A DNA stretch of 64,000 bases from Massilia sp. Root335 (GTDB lineage Bacteria; Pseudomonadota; Gammaproteobacteria; Burkholderiales; Burkholderiaceae_D): contig NZ_LMCY01000026.1 in the NCBI RefSeq assembly GCF_001425685.1, forward strand, positions 277,590 through 341,589, read 5' to 3'. Position 1 is the stretch's first letter; the number at the start of each line of letters is the position of its first letter. The notes beneath the pieces are model-generated. The model had not been told where the DNA came from, searched no databases, and worked only from the letters and a program-made list of their open reading frames with translations. Shown here piece by piece: positions 8,868 to 19,862 of this stretch. The position numbers and the translations under genes are program-made.

Positions 8868-9584
8868 TCAGCCCGGCACCAGCAGCGCCAACTGCGCCTG
8901 CTCCAGATAACACCACTCTCCTTCCTGCAACCCGAGCGCCTCGAGCGTCAAGCCACCGACCTGCGAACGATGCAAGGCGGCGCAATGGTTGCCGGCCGCC
9001 GCCAGCATGCGCTTGACCTGGTGATATTTCCCCTGCTCTAGCACAATCTCCAGCTGATGATCGCCCCGCTGCACGCACGACTGGGCGGCCAGCGGCGCCG
9101 GCTCGTCGTGCAATTGCACTCCCGACAACAGCTGATCGACAAGCGCCTGAGTAACAGGTTCCTGGGTCGTGGCCTGGTAAACCTTGGGAATATGGCGCTT
9201 CGGTGAAGACTGCGCATGAATGAACGGACCGTCATCCGACATCAGCAAGAGGCCTGTCGTGTCGTGATCGAGCCGGCCGACGGGCTGGACGTCGCGCCAG
9301 GTAAACTGTTCCGGCAACAAGGTCAGGACGCCGGGATGGTGGCTGGGCTTGCGCGAACACTCGAAGTCGGACGGTTTGTACAAGGCAATATAGACGTGCT
9401 CGCGATACGTCCACTCCTCGTCGAAGACGGTCAGGACGAGGCCATCCGTTTCCACCAGGGTCTTGTAGTTGTCGTAGACGTCGCCGTTGATCGTGACGTC
9501 GCCGTCCTCGATCAAGGCCCGGCAATACTTGCGCGTACCAAAGCCTTGCGATTGGAGAACGCGGTCGAGGGATAATTTACTCAT
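8868..9584 (-). CDS. rsuA: Ribosomal small subunit pseudouridine synthase (RsuA family)
   Basis: 238 residues from MSKLSLDRVLQSQG (ATG at 9584). An N-terminal S4 RNA-binding domain covers about 1-60. The catalytic core carries VGRLDHDTTGLLL, with the nucleophilic aspartate at about 106. The C-terminal block QGKYHQVKRMLAAAGNH is typical of the RsuA/RluB/RluE branch. It isomerises a uridine of 16S rRNA (U516 in E. coli). Family membership is clear; specificity for U516 rather than another position is inferred from overall resemblance to RsuA. Confidence 0.88.
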   Translation of the reverse strand: MSKLSLDRVLQSQGFGTRKYCRALIEDGDVTINGDVYDNYKTLVETDGLVLTVFDEEWTYREHVYIALYKPSDFECSRKPSHHPGVLTLLPEQFTWRDVQPVGRLDHDTTGLLLMSDDGPFIHAQSSPKRHIPKVYQATTQEPVTQALVDQLLSGVQLHDEPAPLAAQSCVQRGDHQLEIVLEQGKYHQVKRMLAAAGNHCAALHRSQVGGLTLEALGLQEGEWCYLEQAQLALLVPG

Positions 9585-9751
9585 GGGGCGAGACTGTAGC
9601 AGAAGGATTGCAAGCGTCAAAGTTCAGTAATCTCAGCGTTTCAACTCGAAGCAAGAACTCGTTTGACACATCTCAAGAATTGACTGTGTCCCGTTGATAC
9701 ACTGAAACCTGATTAGGAATCGACCTACAGTTACTGAGTGTAGGACTAAAG

Positions 9752-10351
9752 GTGGGCCGCACCATCTGGCACATCAGATCGAAAACCCCCAACCACGAGG
9801 CAAAAGTGCAGATCGAAAAAAAGCAGAACCACAGCACCCCGTCTTCGTTTGCAGCCAAAAGCAGCGGAACGAAGGTGGCCCAGGAATATGCCGCAACTTT
9901 CCCAACCCGGCTTGCGCTGGCGCGCTGGACGCGCGGTGGCGACATCCCGCATGTACATTGTTTCGAACACCAGCTACCGATGCGCGCCGCTTGGTATGAG
10001 CAGGCACAACGCCGCTTCCAGGCGTGGCTCGAGGCCGGTGGCTTTCATGAGCCCGAACCGGGTTCGCTTGATAGCGTTATCGCCGACACGCCGCAGGAAG
10101 CCAACAAGAACACCGTGCTCAGCAGGAAGTTCGTCGTGCATGGCGGTCCGCGTTCGGCCTCGCGGCCGTCGGACACATCGTCCGGCGACTTTCCATCCAC
10201 GTCGCCCGCTCGGCATGCCGCCCCGGATACGAACGGCCCGGCACTCGAAGGCGACGACACGCATCACCGTCAGGACACGTCCGGCATGACGCCGCCTTCG
10301 CGCCCTGACATGCAATCGTTTTCAACTGGATCCGGCGGCACCCAAAAATGA
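9752..10351 (+). CDS. Hypothetical protein, 199 residues, unknown function
   Basis: An isolated plus-strand frame that opens with GTG at 9752, preceded by AGGA six bases upstream. Third-position GC is high in this frame, especially in the C-terminal half. The stop codon is immediately followed by a perfect terminator (10352-10375), which is the best evidence that it is a real gene. The N-terminal third is basic (IRSKTPNHEAKVQIEKK). The middle contains RAAWYEQAQRRFQAWLEAGG, a probable amphipathic helix. The last 70 residues are low in complexity and rich in Ser, Thr, Pro, Gly and His (probably disordered). I recognise no domain, signal peptide or membrane segment. The true start may be at the internal MRAAWYEQ. 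Confidence 0.5.
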   Translation: MGRTIWHIRSKTPNHEAKVQIEKKQNHSTPSSFAAKSSGTKVAQEYAATFPTRLALARWTRGGDIPHVHCFEHQLPMRAAWYEQAQRRFQAWLEAGGFHEPEPGSLDSVIADTPQEANKNTVLSRKFVVHGGPRSASRPSDTSSGDFPSTSPARHAAPDTNGPALEGDDTHHRQDTSGMTPPSRPDMQSFSTGSGGTQK

Positions 10352-10375
10352 AAACGACGGCGTATGCCGTCGTTT
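10352..10375 (+). terminator. Rho-independent terminator after the hypothetical gene
   Basis: AAACGACGGC-GTAT-GCCGTCGTTT is a perfect 10-base-pair stem with a 4-base loop, starting one base after the TGA at 10349-10351. The T-run is short (TTT then CCTTCC). Confidence 0.75.
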
Positions 10376-10574
10376 CCTTCCCGATTGGGACTCCAGCTTG
10401 AGGAATTGAATTCTCTCGAAACCGCACGGATGCGGGTCTGAAGCGGTTCCGACAACGACAGGAACAGGCTGGTTTCCTTGTCGTTCGCGCCGAAACAGCT
10501 ACACACCAACTATAGACTACGGCCCGTAAGTTTCAAGCCAAATATTGAGACTGGGCCTTGTTCGACGCTCGTGC

Positions 10575-11576
10575 TCAGCGCAAGCTGGGCACGGGCCCCC
10601 GGTAGATCGAGTGCACCGCACCAGCGCCCACCGACGCGCCAAATTTCTTCAACACCCGTTCCGGCAAACCTTCGTGTGCCGTGTAATCGATGATGTCTTC
10701 CGCCTTCACGACGTCGCGCGCGACAGTGTCGACCGTACCGAAACCATCCGCCAGACCCATCTCGACCGCCTTTGCGCCGGTCCAGTAGAGACCGGAAAAG
10801 ATGTCCGGGGTCTCCTTGAGGCGCTTGCCGCGGCCGGCACGCACGACGGCAATGAATTGCTCGTGGATCTCGTTAAGCATCTCGAGTGCATGCTGCTTCT
10901 GCTTGTCGGACTGCGGGCTGAACGGATCGAGGAAGCCCTTGTTCTCGCCGGCCGTCAACAGGCGGCGCTCGATGCCGAGCTTGTCCATCAGGCCCGTGAA
11001 GCCGAAACCATCCATCAGGACGCCGACCGACCCGACGATGCTGGCCTTGTTGACATAAATCTTGTCGGCTGCGGCTGCGATGTAATAGCCGCCCGATGCG
11101 CAGATCTCGTCCACGACCACGTACAGAGGCTTGTTCGGATAGCCCTTCTTCAGACGCTGGATTTCATCGACGATGATGCCGGCCTGCACCGGGCTGCCGC
11201 CCGGGCTGTTGATACGCAGCACGACGGCCGCCGAACCCGGATCGGAAAATGCCTTGTTCAGTGACGGGATCACCGTGTCGGCCGCGCCGCTGCCCTCGTC
11301 GTCGATCGCGCCGTCGATCTCGATCAACGCCGTGTGGCGGCCCAGTGCCTCGATGTCCGAACTGCCGAAGTTGAAATCGAAATAGGCCCAGATCGCGAAA
11401 AATGCCAGCAAGAGAAAGGACAGTTTAAAGAAGATGCCCCAGCGGCGGGCGGCACGCTGTTCGCGCACGGTGGCGAACACGAGCCGCTCCAGGGTCTCGC
11501 GTTCCCAATTGTTGAAGGTCGCCGGAGCGGCCGCTCGGTTGTCGTTCGGATTGTCGTTCCTGATGTTGTCGCTCAT
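10575..11576 (-). CDS. sppA: Signal peptide peptidase SppA, S49 family, single-domain form
   Basis: 333 residues, the short bacterial form. One transmembrane anchor lies at about 47-66 (WGIFFKLSFLLLAFFAIWAYF). The peptidase domain contains NSPGGSPVQAG (about 123-133), the nucleophile motif EICASGGYYIA with Ser at about 161, and the general-base lysine at about 213 in TAGENKGFLDPF. It degrades signal peptides left in the inner membrane after secretion, with its active site on the periplasmic side. The gene ends a likely operon rluC-HAD-Rieske-sppA, starting 16 bases after the Rieske stop. The spacer 10376-10574 shows no gene; it contains an imperfect dyad with AACGACAGGAA and TTCCTTGTCGTT arms near 10453-10488. 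Confidence 0.92.
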   Translation of the reverse strand: MSDNIRNDNPNDNRAAAPATFNNWERETLERLVFATVREQRAARRWGIFFKLSFLLLAFFAIWAYFDFNFGSSDIEALGRHTALIEIDGAIDDEGSGAADTVIPSLNKAFSDPGSAAVVLRINSPGGSPVQAGIIVDEIQRLKKGYPNKPLYVVVDEICASGGYYIAAAADKIYVNKASIVGSVGVLMDGFGFTGLMDKLGIERRLLTAGENKGFLDPFSPQSDKQKQHALEMLNEIHEQFIAVVRAGRGKRLKETPDIFSGLYWTGAKAVEMGLADGFGTVDTVARDVVKAEDIIDYTAHEGLPERVLKKFGASVGAGAVHSIYRGPVPSLR

Positions 11577-11592
11577 AAATGCCTGGTGATGG

Positions 11593-12003
11593 TTACCCCG
11601 TTTGGCTGTCGGTCACGCCGTTTATCTGCCCTGGCGCCGGCGGGCGGATGTGCTGGTCCGGCTGCCAGTAGACGCGGTCGTCGGCCTCGCGCACGACGAT
11701 CGGCCGCAGCTTGCCGCCGCGGCAAGGTCCACCCGCGCAAGCGCCGCTTTCGGGTGCGTAGATGGCACCGTGCGTCGAGCACATGAGGTAAAGCTTGCTC
11801 GACTCGAAAAACTCGCCTTTCGACCAGTCGAGTTCGATGGGTACATGGGCGCAGCGGTTCAGGTATGCGTAGACCCTGCCCCGAAAGCGCACGACGAAAC
11901 CTGTCGCGTCCTCGCCAAATGCGCGCACCGGAAAACGGATGCCCTCGCCACCATCCTCGACGGTGGCCGATTCGCAAATATAGACGTCTTCGGTATCGCT
12001 CAT
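11593..12003 (-). CDS. Rieske [2Fe-2S] ferredoxin-like protein
   Basis: 136 residues. The ATG at 12003 overlaps the TGA of the HAD gene as ATGA, so the two are translationally coupled. Both Rieske cluster boxes are present: RCAHVPIELDW (Cys-x-His) and LMCSTHGAIYAPESG (Cys-x-x-His), the latter extended by ACAGGPCRGG. There is no membrane segment, so it is a soluble ferredoxin-like protein rather than a bc1 subunit. It probably transfers electrons to an unidentified oxygenase or reductase. Its place between a phosphatase and SppA is a common betaproteobacterial arrangement and says little about function. Confidence 0.88.
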   Translation of the reverse strand: MSDTEDVYICESATVEDGGEGIRFPVRAFGEDATGFVVRFRGRVYAYLNRCAHVPIELDWSKGEFFESSKLYLMCSTHGAIYAPESGACAGGPCRGGKLRPIVVREADDRVYWQPDQHIRPPAPGQINGVTDSQTG

Positions 12004-12659
12004 GCGTTCTCGACCAGCCACTGATGCAGCTCAGGCACGTTCTTTGCCGTAAAGACGGGATGACATGCCTGCAATTGCTGGACCGGATGGGCGCCGTATT
12101 CGACGGCAATGCCGGAGGCGCCGGCATTGTTTGCCATAAGCAAGTCATGCGTCGTGTCGCCGATCATAACGGTACGCCGCATGTCCTGGCCGAGTTCCCT
12201 TGTCAATTCTTGCAACATTGCGGGGTGCGGTTTAGAAAATGTCTCGTCCGCGCAACGGGTCGCATCGAACACGGAAAGCAGGCCAGCCGCATTCAGGGCG
12301 CGGTTCAGGCCGACCCGGCTTTTGCCCGTCGCAACCGCCAGGAAATAGCCCTCTTGAGACAGTTCGTCGAGCATCGTCCGCACCCCCTTGAACAGGACCA
12401 GTTCATGGTCCTTCGTCAGAAAGTGGTAGCGATAGCGCTCGATCATGCGCGGGTGCATGGCCGGATCGATGTCCGGCATGACGGCTTGCATGGCTTCGCC
12501 CAGGCCGAGGCCGATCACGTGCGAAGCCGCGGCGTCGCTCGGTACCGCCAGGCCCAGGTCCTTGGCGGCGGACTGTATACATTTGACGATGGTGGCGGTG
12601 CTGTCCATCAGCGTTCCGTCCCAGTCGAAGACAATCAGATCGAATTGCTTTCTTGCCAT
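12000..12659 (-). CDS. HAD-superfamily phosphatase, phosphoglycolate phosphatase-like
   Basis: 219 residues. HAD motif I is FDWDGTLMDS (Asp nucleophile and acid), motif II lies in AVATGKSR, motif III is the SKPHP lysine, and motif IV is MIGDTTHDLLMA. The helical C1-type cap between motifs I and II (about 20-95) resembles Gph and PpaX. The substrate is probably a small phosphate ester, perhaps 2-phosphoglycolate arising from DNA damage, but the motifs alone do not fix it. Its stop overlaps the Rieske start. The upstream spacer to rluC contains a GC-rich dyad at about 12713-12740. Confidence 0.88.
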   Translation of the reverse strand: MARKQFDLIVFDWDGTLMDSTATIVKCIQSAAKDLGLAVPSDAAASHVIGLGLGEAMQAVMPDIDPAMHPRMIERYRYHFLTKDHELVLFKGVRTMLDELSQEGYFLAVATGKSRVGLNRALNAAGLLSVFDATRCADETFSKPHPAMLQELTRELGQDMRRTVMIGDTTHDLLMANNAGASGIAVEYGAHPVQQLQACHPVFTAKNVPELHQWLVENA

Positions 12660-12761
12660 GTCTTGCGGCGCTCGTGGCGCCGGCTCCTCATTTCCGCCTG
12701 CAAGAACCCAGGCCCGCCGGCAGGATCTGCCGCTGGCGGGACCGGGTTCCCGGTTGGCGCG

Positions 12762-13784
12762 TTATCGATTGGTGATGCGTGCTTTGGCTTCCTGCGCTGG
12801 CCCCAAGCTTACCAAGAAACGGTCGCATTCCGCCGGCAACGGGGCCTTCAAGGTCATCGGCTTGCCCGTATCCGGATGCTGGAACGTGATCTGGTATGCA
12901 TGCAGGAACATCCGGCGCAATGCGCCGCGCGTGTCGGTTGCCTTCTGAAGCTGCTTGTTGAGTGCAAAATCGCCGTATTTCTCATCACCGAGGATCGGAA
13001 AGCCGGAGGACGCCAGGTGCACGCGGATCTGGTGCGTGCGCCCCGTCTTGAGTTCCGCCTCGAGCAACGCGTAGTCCGGCCACTTGCGCAGCAAATTGAA
13101 CACGGTATGCGATTCCTGGCCGCCGGCCTGCACGACGACGCGGCGCTCGCCGTCCGGCGTCGTGTATTTATGCAGCGGCAGCTTGACGTGCTGGCGCGGA
13201 TTACGCCAGTCGCCTGCGACCATGGTCAGGTAGCGCTTGTCGGTCTTGCCGTCGCGCATTTGCTCGTGCAAGCTGGTCAGCGCGGAACGTTTCTTTGCGA
13301 GCAATAGTAGTCCGGACGTTTCGCGGTCCAGGCGGTGCACCAGTTCCAGGAATTTCGCATCCGGCCGGGATGCGCGCAATTGTTCGATGACACCGTACGA
13401 CACGCCCGAGCCGCCGTGCACGGCCACGCCGGACGGCTTGTCGATCACGAGCAGGTGGGTGTCTTCGTGGACGATGCGGAACTCGGCCCCGGGAACGGGG
13501 GCGGCGCCAGGAGGCTTCTCGGCCATGCGCACGGGCGGGATGCGGACGATGTCGCCCGTCGCCAGACGGTACAACTGATCGATACGACCTTTGTTCACGC
13601 GCACTTCGCCGGAGCGAAGGATGCGGTAAATGTGGCTTTTCGGGACACCCTTGCAGACGCGCAGCAGGTAATTATCGATGCGCTGACCTGCTTCTTCCTC
13701 GGTAATTGTGACAAACTTGGCGGTAGCAGCGGGGCGGCTATCTGTCTGTGATGAAGGGGGAACAACATCGTTTTGCAAGGTCAT
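12762..13784 (-). CDS. rluC: 23S rRNA pseudouridine synthase RluC
   Basis: 340 residues from the ATG at 13784 (MTLQNDVVPPSS). An in-frame ATG at 13823 adds 13 residues, but it has no ribosome-binding site and directly abuts a TATATT sequence that may be the promoter. The S4 domain spans about 30-90. The catalytic block is LELVHRLDRETSGLLLL with Asp at about 153, and RTHQIRVHLASSG follows. RluC modifies U955, U2504 and U2580 of 23S rRNA in E. coli. Divergent arrangement with rne is the same as in enterobacteria, which supports RluC rather than RluD. Confidence 0.9.
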   Translation of the reverse strand: MTLQNDVVPPSSQTDSRPAATAKFVTITEEEAGQRIDNYLLRVCKGVPKSHIYRILRSGEVRVNKGRIDQLYRLATGDIVRIPPVRMAEKPPGAAPVPGAEFRIVHEDTHLLVIDKPSGVAVHGGSGVSYGVIEQLRASRPDAKFLELVHRLDRETSGLLLLAKKRSALTSLHEQMRDGKTDKRYLTMVAGDWRNPRQHVKLPLHKYTTPDGERRVVVQAGGQESHTVFNLLRKWPDYALLEAELKTGRTHQIRVHLASSGFPILGDEKYGDFALNKQLQKATDTRGALRRMFLHAYQITFQHPDTGKPMTLKAPLPAECDRFLVSLGPAQEAKARITNR

Positions 13785-13823
13785 TCGCTCTGTCTTCCCA
13801 GAAATTCTCTCTAAGTCCTTCAT

Positions 13824-14681
13824 TTTGAATATATAATCGACAGGCGGCGGTCAAACCTCTGCTGGTGTAAGAATTAAAACGATATTTTACACAGGGGCGT
13901 CTCCATCGGCCCCGCCAAAATGCAAATTCGATGGAAAAAAACGGAATCTCAAAGAATCGTCGCAAGCGGCAGCGGTCGCGGCATCGCAGCGACAATGCGA
14001 ACGCGCAGCGGCGGATTTCTCGGGATTTCTAGACGTGTACGCACATTCCTGTGCGAACCTGGGTTGCACCGCAGTTGCAACCGGGTAGCCGCACAGGATG
14101 CAGGATTGGATTGTTTGGAATTGTAAGGATAAGTACCGGCAAGCCGGCCCCAGGGTCGGCTCGCCGGGTGATGGTGTCGATAACGCTTGCCGTTTCGCCC
14201 GACCCGAAGTTAGAACCTCGAAACCGTCGTGAGCGGTAGCAGTGTTGTTGGAGACAGTGATCCGGGAAGGTCATGCGGGTGCGCAGTGCGCATCGCAATC
14301 TTCAAGGTCCGGATCGCGCACCCCGGCAGCATCGCATTGCCCGGCTGTTCCAGGGTTCCACAGGCAGCAGGCCCGGCTTGGGATCAAGGCTGATATTCGC
14401 CTGATTCGCAACCGGGTATGCATGCCGACTGAAAGTCTGGCTGCGTCGCACCGCTTGCCTGCCCCTGCGCCGCCCCGATCGGGCCGCCCGGGCCGAGCAA
14501 GACGTCGTGCGCGCGGCAATTACGTTCGACGCCACTGCGCCCTGTGGCCGGCAATGCCGTGCCACACCTCGGGCATACCACCGCCAACACTCCCTTCCCG
14601 CGTACATCCCTGTACTTGCGCCGCCCTGTACCTCTGTACAAGACGGCATGAAACGGCCCATGGGTCGCGGAGTTTATAAAA
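13824..14681 (+). promoter_or_regulatory. 858-base rluC/rne spacer containing the long rne leader
   Basis: No convincing gene is seen; short frames here are poorly biased. The AT-rich part (13830-13900) is the likely site of divergent promoters. The rest is GC-rich with several dyads, for example GCAAGCCGGCCC and GGGTCGGCTCGCC near 14131-14160. In E. coli the rne messenger has a 361-nucleotide leader through which RNase E controls its own level. The equivalent position and length here suggest the same kind of control; the sequence alone does not prove it. Confidence 0.5.
13829..13855 (-). promoter_or_regulatory. Candidate promoter for rluC
   Basis: On the minus strand TTGACC (13850-13855) is followed 15 bases later by TATATT (13829-13834). 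The spacing is shorter than the usual 17, so the call is tentative. It would place the transcript start close to 13822, making the ATG at 13784 the better start codon. Confidence 0.35.
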
Positions 14682-17600
14682 ATGAAACGTATGTTGTTTA
14701 ACGCTACGCAGCAAGAGGAGCTGCGCGTAGCGATTGTCGACGGCCAGAAACTGATCGACATCGATATCGAGACCGCCGGCCGTGAGCAGCGAAAATCGAA
14801 TATCTACAAAGGCGTCATCACCCGCATCGAACCCTCCCTCGAGGCCTGCTTCGTCAGCTACGGCGAAGAGCGCCACGGTTTCCTCCCCTTCAAAGAAGTT
14901 GCGCGCACCTATTTCCGCGACGGCGTCGACGTCCGGAATTGCACCATCAAGGAAGCCCTGCGCGAAGGCCAGGAAATCATGGTCCAGGTGGAAAAGGAAG
15001 AGCGCGGCAACAAGGGCGCGGCCCTGACCTCGTTCATTTCGCTGGCCGGCCGCTACCTGGTCCTGATGCCGAACAATCCGCGCGGCGGCGGCGTGTCGCG
15101 CCGCGTCGAGGGCGAAGAGCGCCAGGAACTGCGCGAGACGATGGACAAGCTGGACCTGCCGCAGGGCATGTCCGTCATCGCCCGCACGGCCGGCATCGGC
15201 CGCAATGTGGAAGAACTCCAGTGGGACCTGAACTACCTGATGCAGCTGTGGCGCGCGATCGAAGGCGCCGGCAAGTCGGCGCCGGGTCCGTTCCTGATCT
15301 ACCAGGAGTCCTCGCTGGTCATCCGCGCCATCCGCGACTATTTCCAGCCTGACATCGGCGAAGTCCTGATCGACACCGACGAGATCTTCGACCAGGCCCA
15401 GCAGTTCATGAGCCACGTGATGCCCGACATGGCGCACCGCGTGAAGCGCTACACGGACGACGTGCCGCTGTTCTCCCGTTTCCAGATCGAACACCAGATC
15501 GAGACCGCGTATTCGCGTACCGTCCCGCTGCCGTCGGGCGGCGCGATCGTGATCGACCACACGGAAGCCCTCGTCTCCATCGACGTCAACTCGGCGCGCG
15601 CGACGCGCGGTTCGGACATCGAGACCACCGCCTTCAACACCAACTGCGAAGCGGCCGACGAAGTGGCCCGCCAGTTGCGCCTGCGCGACCTGGGCGGCCT
15701 GATCGTCATCGACTTCATCGACATGGAAGTCGCCAAGAACCAGCGCGAAGTGGAACAGCGCCTGAAGGATGCCCTGCACCATGACCGTGCACGCGTCCAG
15801 ATGGGCAAGATCTCGCGCTTCGGCCTGATGGAACTGTCGCGCCAGCGCCTGCGTCCGTCGCTGTCGGAAGGTTCGCACGTGACATGCCCGCGTTGCTCGG
15901 GCACCGGCCACATCCGCGATACGGAATCCTCGGCACTGCAAGTCCTGCGCATCATCCAGGAAGAGGCGATGAAGGAGAACTCGGCCGCGATCCACGTCCA
16001 GGTCCCGGTCGACGTCGCCGCCTTCCTGCTGAACGAAAAGCGCGGCGAAGTGCTCAAGATCGAGACGCGCCACCGCATCACGGTCATCCTGGTCCCGAAC
16101 AAGCACCTGGAAACCCCGCACTACAAGCTCGAGCGCATCAAGCACGACGATCCGCGCCTGGACGACGACGCCGCCAGTTACACGATGGCCGAATCGGCCG
16201 ACACGGACATGGCCTTCGCCAAGCGCCAGAAGGAAGAAGCCAAGCCGCGCCAGGAAGCCGTCGTCAAGACCATCACCCCGGCCCAGCCGGCGCCGCTGGT
16301 CGAGCGCCAGCCGGCCAAGCCGGTCGAAGCGCCGGCGCCCGCCCCTGCTCCGGTCGCCGCCGTTCCGGTCGCACCGGCCGCGGATGACGGTTTCTTTGCC
16401 AAGCTGCGCAATTTCTTCTTCGGCCGTCCGGCCCCGATCGCACCGCCGCCCGCGCCGGCAGCCCCGGCCAAGCCCGCTGAAGCGGCCCCGGCCGCCGGCG
16501 AACGCGGCGACCGCAATGGCCGCGGCCAGCGCGCCCGCGGCGGCCGCAACGGCACCGGCACCGGTAAAAACCGCCCCGAACGCGAAGACCGCGAGCTGAA
16601 ATCCGCTGGCGCCGAGGACGGCGCCAAGCCGGTCGAGGCCGAAGGCAAGCCGGCACGTCCGCCGCGCCAGCCGCGTCAACCGCGCGAAGCCCGCGAGCCG
16701 CGCGAACAGGCCGCCGCCACGGCGGACGGCCAGCCGCAAGCCCCGCGCGCCGAGCGTGCGGAACGTGGCGAACGTCCGGAGCGCGGCGAGCGCCCGGAAC
16801 GCGCACCGCGCCAGCCGCGCCCGCCGCGCGAGGGTGGTGAGCGTACCGAACGTGCCGAGCGCGTCCCGGTCGCCGAGGCGAAGAGCGAAGAGCTGAACGC
16901 GGCCCAGGCCGTGGCGGCCCAGGCGGCGATCACGCTGGCCGGCGAGCCGGAGATCCCCGAAGCGCTCAAGCCGGTGGCGACCACCCCGGCGGCGACAGCC
17001 GCGGTGGCGACCGGCGCGGTGGCGACCGCCGGCCCTGACAGCGACGAACTCGATACCGACGCACAAGGCGACGAACCGCGCCGCCGTCGCCGTCGTGGTG
17101 GCCGCAACCGTAACCGTCGCGACCGCGACCAGATCGAAGGCGCCGAACACGACGCCGTCGAAGGCGAGGCCGCTCCAGCCTTCACGCCGGTGGCCGACGA
17201 GGAAGCCGCCAAGGTCCAGGCCGAAGCCAAGGCCGCGAAGACGACCAAGCCGGCCAAGGCCGTCGCACTGGGCCCGTGGCCGTTCCCGACCACGGAATCG
17301 GTCAAGGCCGCGGCCGTGAAAGCCGCCGCCGAGCACGCTGCGGCCGAGCAGGCCGAAGCTGCCCGTGTGCACGCCGAGAAGGCGAAGGCCGAGCAGGCCG
17401 CCGCCGCGGCAGCAGCAGAAGCGGCGCCGGTCGAAACGGCCGTGCAGGCCGAGCCCGCCGTTGAAGCCAGCGCGGCCGTCCAGACGCCGTGGCCGTTCCC
17501 GACCACCGAGTCGGTCACCGCCGCCGTCGTCCGCAAGGCTGAGCTCGATGCCGCCGCACAGCCGACCGAGGAGCCGGTTGCGGCAACCGCGCCGGCACCC

Positions 17601-17903
17601 GCTCCGGCACCCGCTCCGGCACCGGCTCCGGCTCCGGCACCCGCTCCGGCGCCCGCTCCGGTCGAGACCGTGCAGCCTGCCGTTGCGCAAGCGCCGGTCG
17701 CGGCGACGCCGGCCCCGGCGGCCGACCTCAACGAGCTGCTGGAACAAGCCGGCCTGACGCTGGCCTCGACGGATCCCGAAAAGCTGCGCGCCGCCCAGGA
17801 AGCGGCCGCGCAGGCGGAACCGCAGGCACGTCCGCGCCGCACGCGCAAATCGGCCCCGCCGCCGGTCAACGAGCCGCTGATCCAGGTCGATACGCGTCAA
17901 TAA
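14682..17903 (+). CDS. rne: Ribonuclease E
   Basis: 1073 residues from [20 protein letters not shown], preceded by GGAG nine bases upstream. The catalytic half (1-500) has the S1 domain (about 37-118), the DNase I-like site with Asp301 in [12 protein letters not shown] and Asp344 in IVIDFIDM, and the zinc-link CPRC at 402-405 that joins two dimers. The C-terminal half is disordered scaffold: Ala/Pro linkers, a GRPAP-containing segment, Arg-rich RNA-binding stretches ([11 protein letters not shown] and [17 protein letters not shown]), two copies of [10 protein letters not shown], and a long Ala-Pro run. RNase E starts decay of most messengers and matures rRNA and tRNA as core of the degradosome. 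Confidence 0.97.
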   Translation: MKRMLFNATQQEELRVAIVDGQKLIDIDIETAGREQRKSNIYKGVITRIEPSLEACFVSYGEERHGFLPFKEVARTYFRDGVDVRNCTIKEALREGQEIMVQVEKEERGNKGAALTSFISLAGRYLVLMPNNPRGGGVSRRVEGEERQELRETMDKLDLPQGMSVIARTAGIGRNVEELQWDLNYLMQLWRAIEGAGKSAPGPFLIYQESSLVIRAIRDYFQPDIGEVLIDTDEIFDQAQQFMSHVMPDMAHRVKRYTDDVPLFSRFQIEHQIETAYSRTVPLPSGGAIVIDHTEALVSIDVNSARATRGSDIETTAFNTNCEAADEVARQLRLRDLGGLIVIDFIDMEVAKNQREVEQRLKDALHHDRARVQMGKISRFGLMELSRQRLRPSLSEGSHVTCPRCSGTGHIRDTESSALQVLRIIQEEAMKENSAAIHVQVPVDVAAFLLNEKRGEVLKIETRHRITVILVPNKHLETPHYKLERIKHDDPRLDDDAASYTMAESADTDMAFAKRQKEEAKPRQEAVVKTITPAQPAPLVERQPAKPVEAPAPAPAPVAAVPVAPAADDGFFAKLRNFFFGRPAPIAPPPAPAAPAKPAEAAPAAGERGDRNGRGQRARGGRNGTGTGKNRPEREDRELKSAGAEDGAKPVEAEGKPARPPRQPRQPREAREPREQAAATADGQPQAPRAERAERGERPERGERPERAPRQPRPPREGGERTERAERVPVAEAKSEELNAAQAVAAQAAITLAGEPEIPEALKPVATTPAATAAVATGAVATAGPDSDELDTDAQGDEPRRRRRRGGRNRNRRDRDQIEGAEHDAVEGEAAPAFTPVADEEAAKVQAEAKAAKTTKPAKAVALGPWPFPTTESVKAAAVKAAAEHAAAEQAEAARVHAEKAKAEQAAAAAAAEAAPVETAVQAEPAVEASAAVQTPWPFPTTESVTAAVVRKAELDAAAQPTEEPVAATAPAPAPAPAPAPAPAPAPAPAPAPVETVQPAVAQAPVAATPAPAADLNELLEQAGLTLASTDPEKLRAAQEAAAQAEPQARPRRTRKSAPPPVNEPLIQVDTRQ

Positions 17904-17926
17904 GCAGCGCGACACGGCCTTGACGT

Positions 17927-17957
17927 AAAAAAGGAAGCTTCGGCTTCCTTTTTTTTT
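17927..17957 (+). terminator. Rho-independent terminator of rne
   Basis: GGAAGC-TTCG-GCTTCC with flanking A6 and T9 runs gives a 12-base-pair stem (including A-T pairs) and a stable TTCG tetraloop, 23 bases after the rne stop. Confidence 0.93.
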
Positions 17958-18133
17958 GCTAAGATCACGACGTCGAAAAAGGCAGGATCGGTTTTGGTAA
18001 GCCCGATCCCTTCGCGCCAGCTTTGCCGCGAAGCTCTGTTCCGTGCGTGCGCGCATGAGTACCCCCGACGAACCGTCCGGCGCCCTTGCGCCCAACGGGT
18101 TCGTTCGCCCGGGCCCACTCATCGGAGCATGCC

Positions 18134-18502
18134 ATGCAACTCAACCATCTCGACCTTCCCGTCCCCGACGTCGCGGCCACCGCCGCCTTCTTCACGACGC
18201 ATTTCGGCTTCCGCCTGTGCGAAACGCGCGGCAACAACGGCTTCGCCCTGCTGCAAGGCATCGGCGGGTTCGCGCTCGTCCTCACCCGGCGCCGCGCCGA
18301 AGGCGTCCAGGACTTCCCGGACACGTTCCACATCGGCTTCCTCGTCGAATCCGAAGCGGCCGTGCACGCCGCCCACGCGCGGCTGCAGGCAGCGGGCGTG
18401 TCCGGCCTGCCGCCCGTCTCGTTCCAGCGCGGCGCGACGCTGTTCTATGTGCACGCACCGGGCGGCATCCTCGTCGAAGTGAGCCATCGCTCATCCGTTT
18501 GA
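18134..18502 (+). CDS. VOC-family (glyoxalase/bleomycin-resistance fold) protein
   Basis: 122 residues from MQLNHLDLPVPDVAATAAFF, with GGAG six bases before the ATG; a longer frame upstream has no ribosome-binding site. The N-terminal histidine of NHLDLPV and the C-terminal glutamate of GGILVEVSH are typical metal ligands of vicinal-oxygen-chelate proteins, with a central HIGFLVESE strand. Length and layout fit a two-beta-alpha-beta-beta-beta-module subunit acting as a dimer. The substrate is unknown. It sits between the rne terminator and chrA, 10 bases before chrA, so it may be cotranscribed with chrA. Confidence 0.8.
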   Translation: MQLNHLDLPVPDVAATAAFFTTHFGFRLCETRGNNGFALLQGIGGFALVLTRRRAEGVQDFPDTFHIGFLVESEAAVHAAHARLQAAGVSGLPPVSFQRGATLFYVHAPGGILVEVSHRSSV

Positions 18503-18512
18503 TGCGTGTAAG

Positions 18513-19854
<1,342 letters not shown>

Positions 19855-19862
<8 letters not shown>

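Noticed and set aside
9663-9668. TTGACA as -35 of the hypothetical gene
   Set aside because: No acceptable -10 hexamer occurs 15-19 bases downstream.
13887-14519. Short frames in the rluC/rne spacer (60-145 codons)
   Set aside because: No ribosome-binding sites or family resemblance, and they overlap one another on both strands, as expected of leader DNA.
14520-18122. 1200-codon open frame antisense to the whole of rne
   Set aside because: It mirrors the highly GC-biased RNase E codons; its product is Arg/Gly/Leu low-complexity, shows no family resemblance and would require antisense overlap with a clear essential gene.
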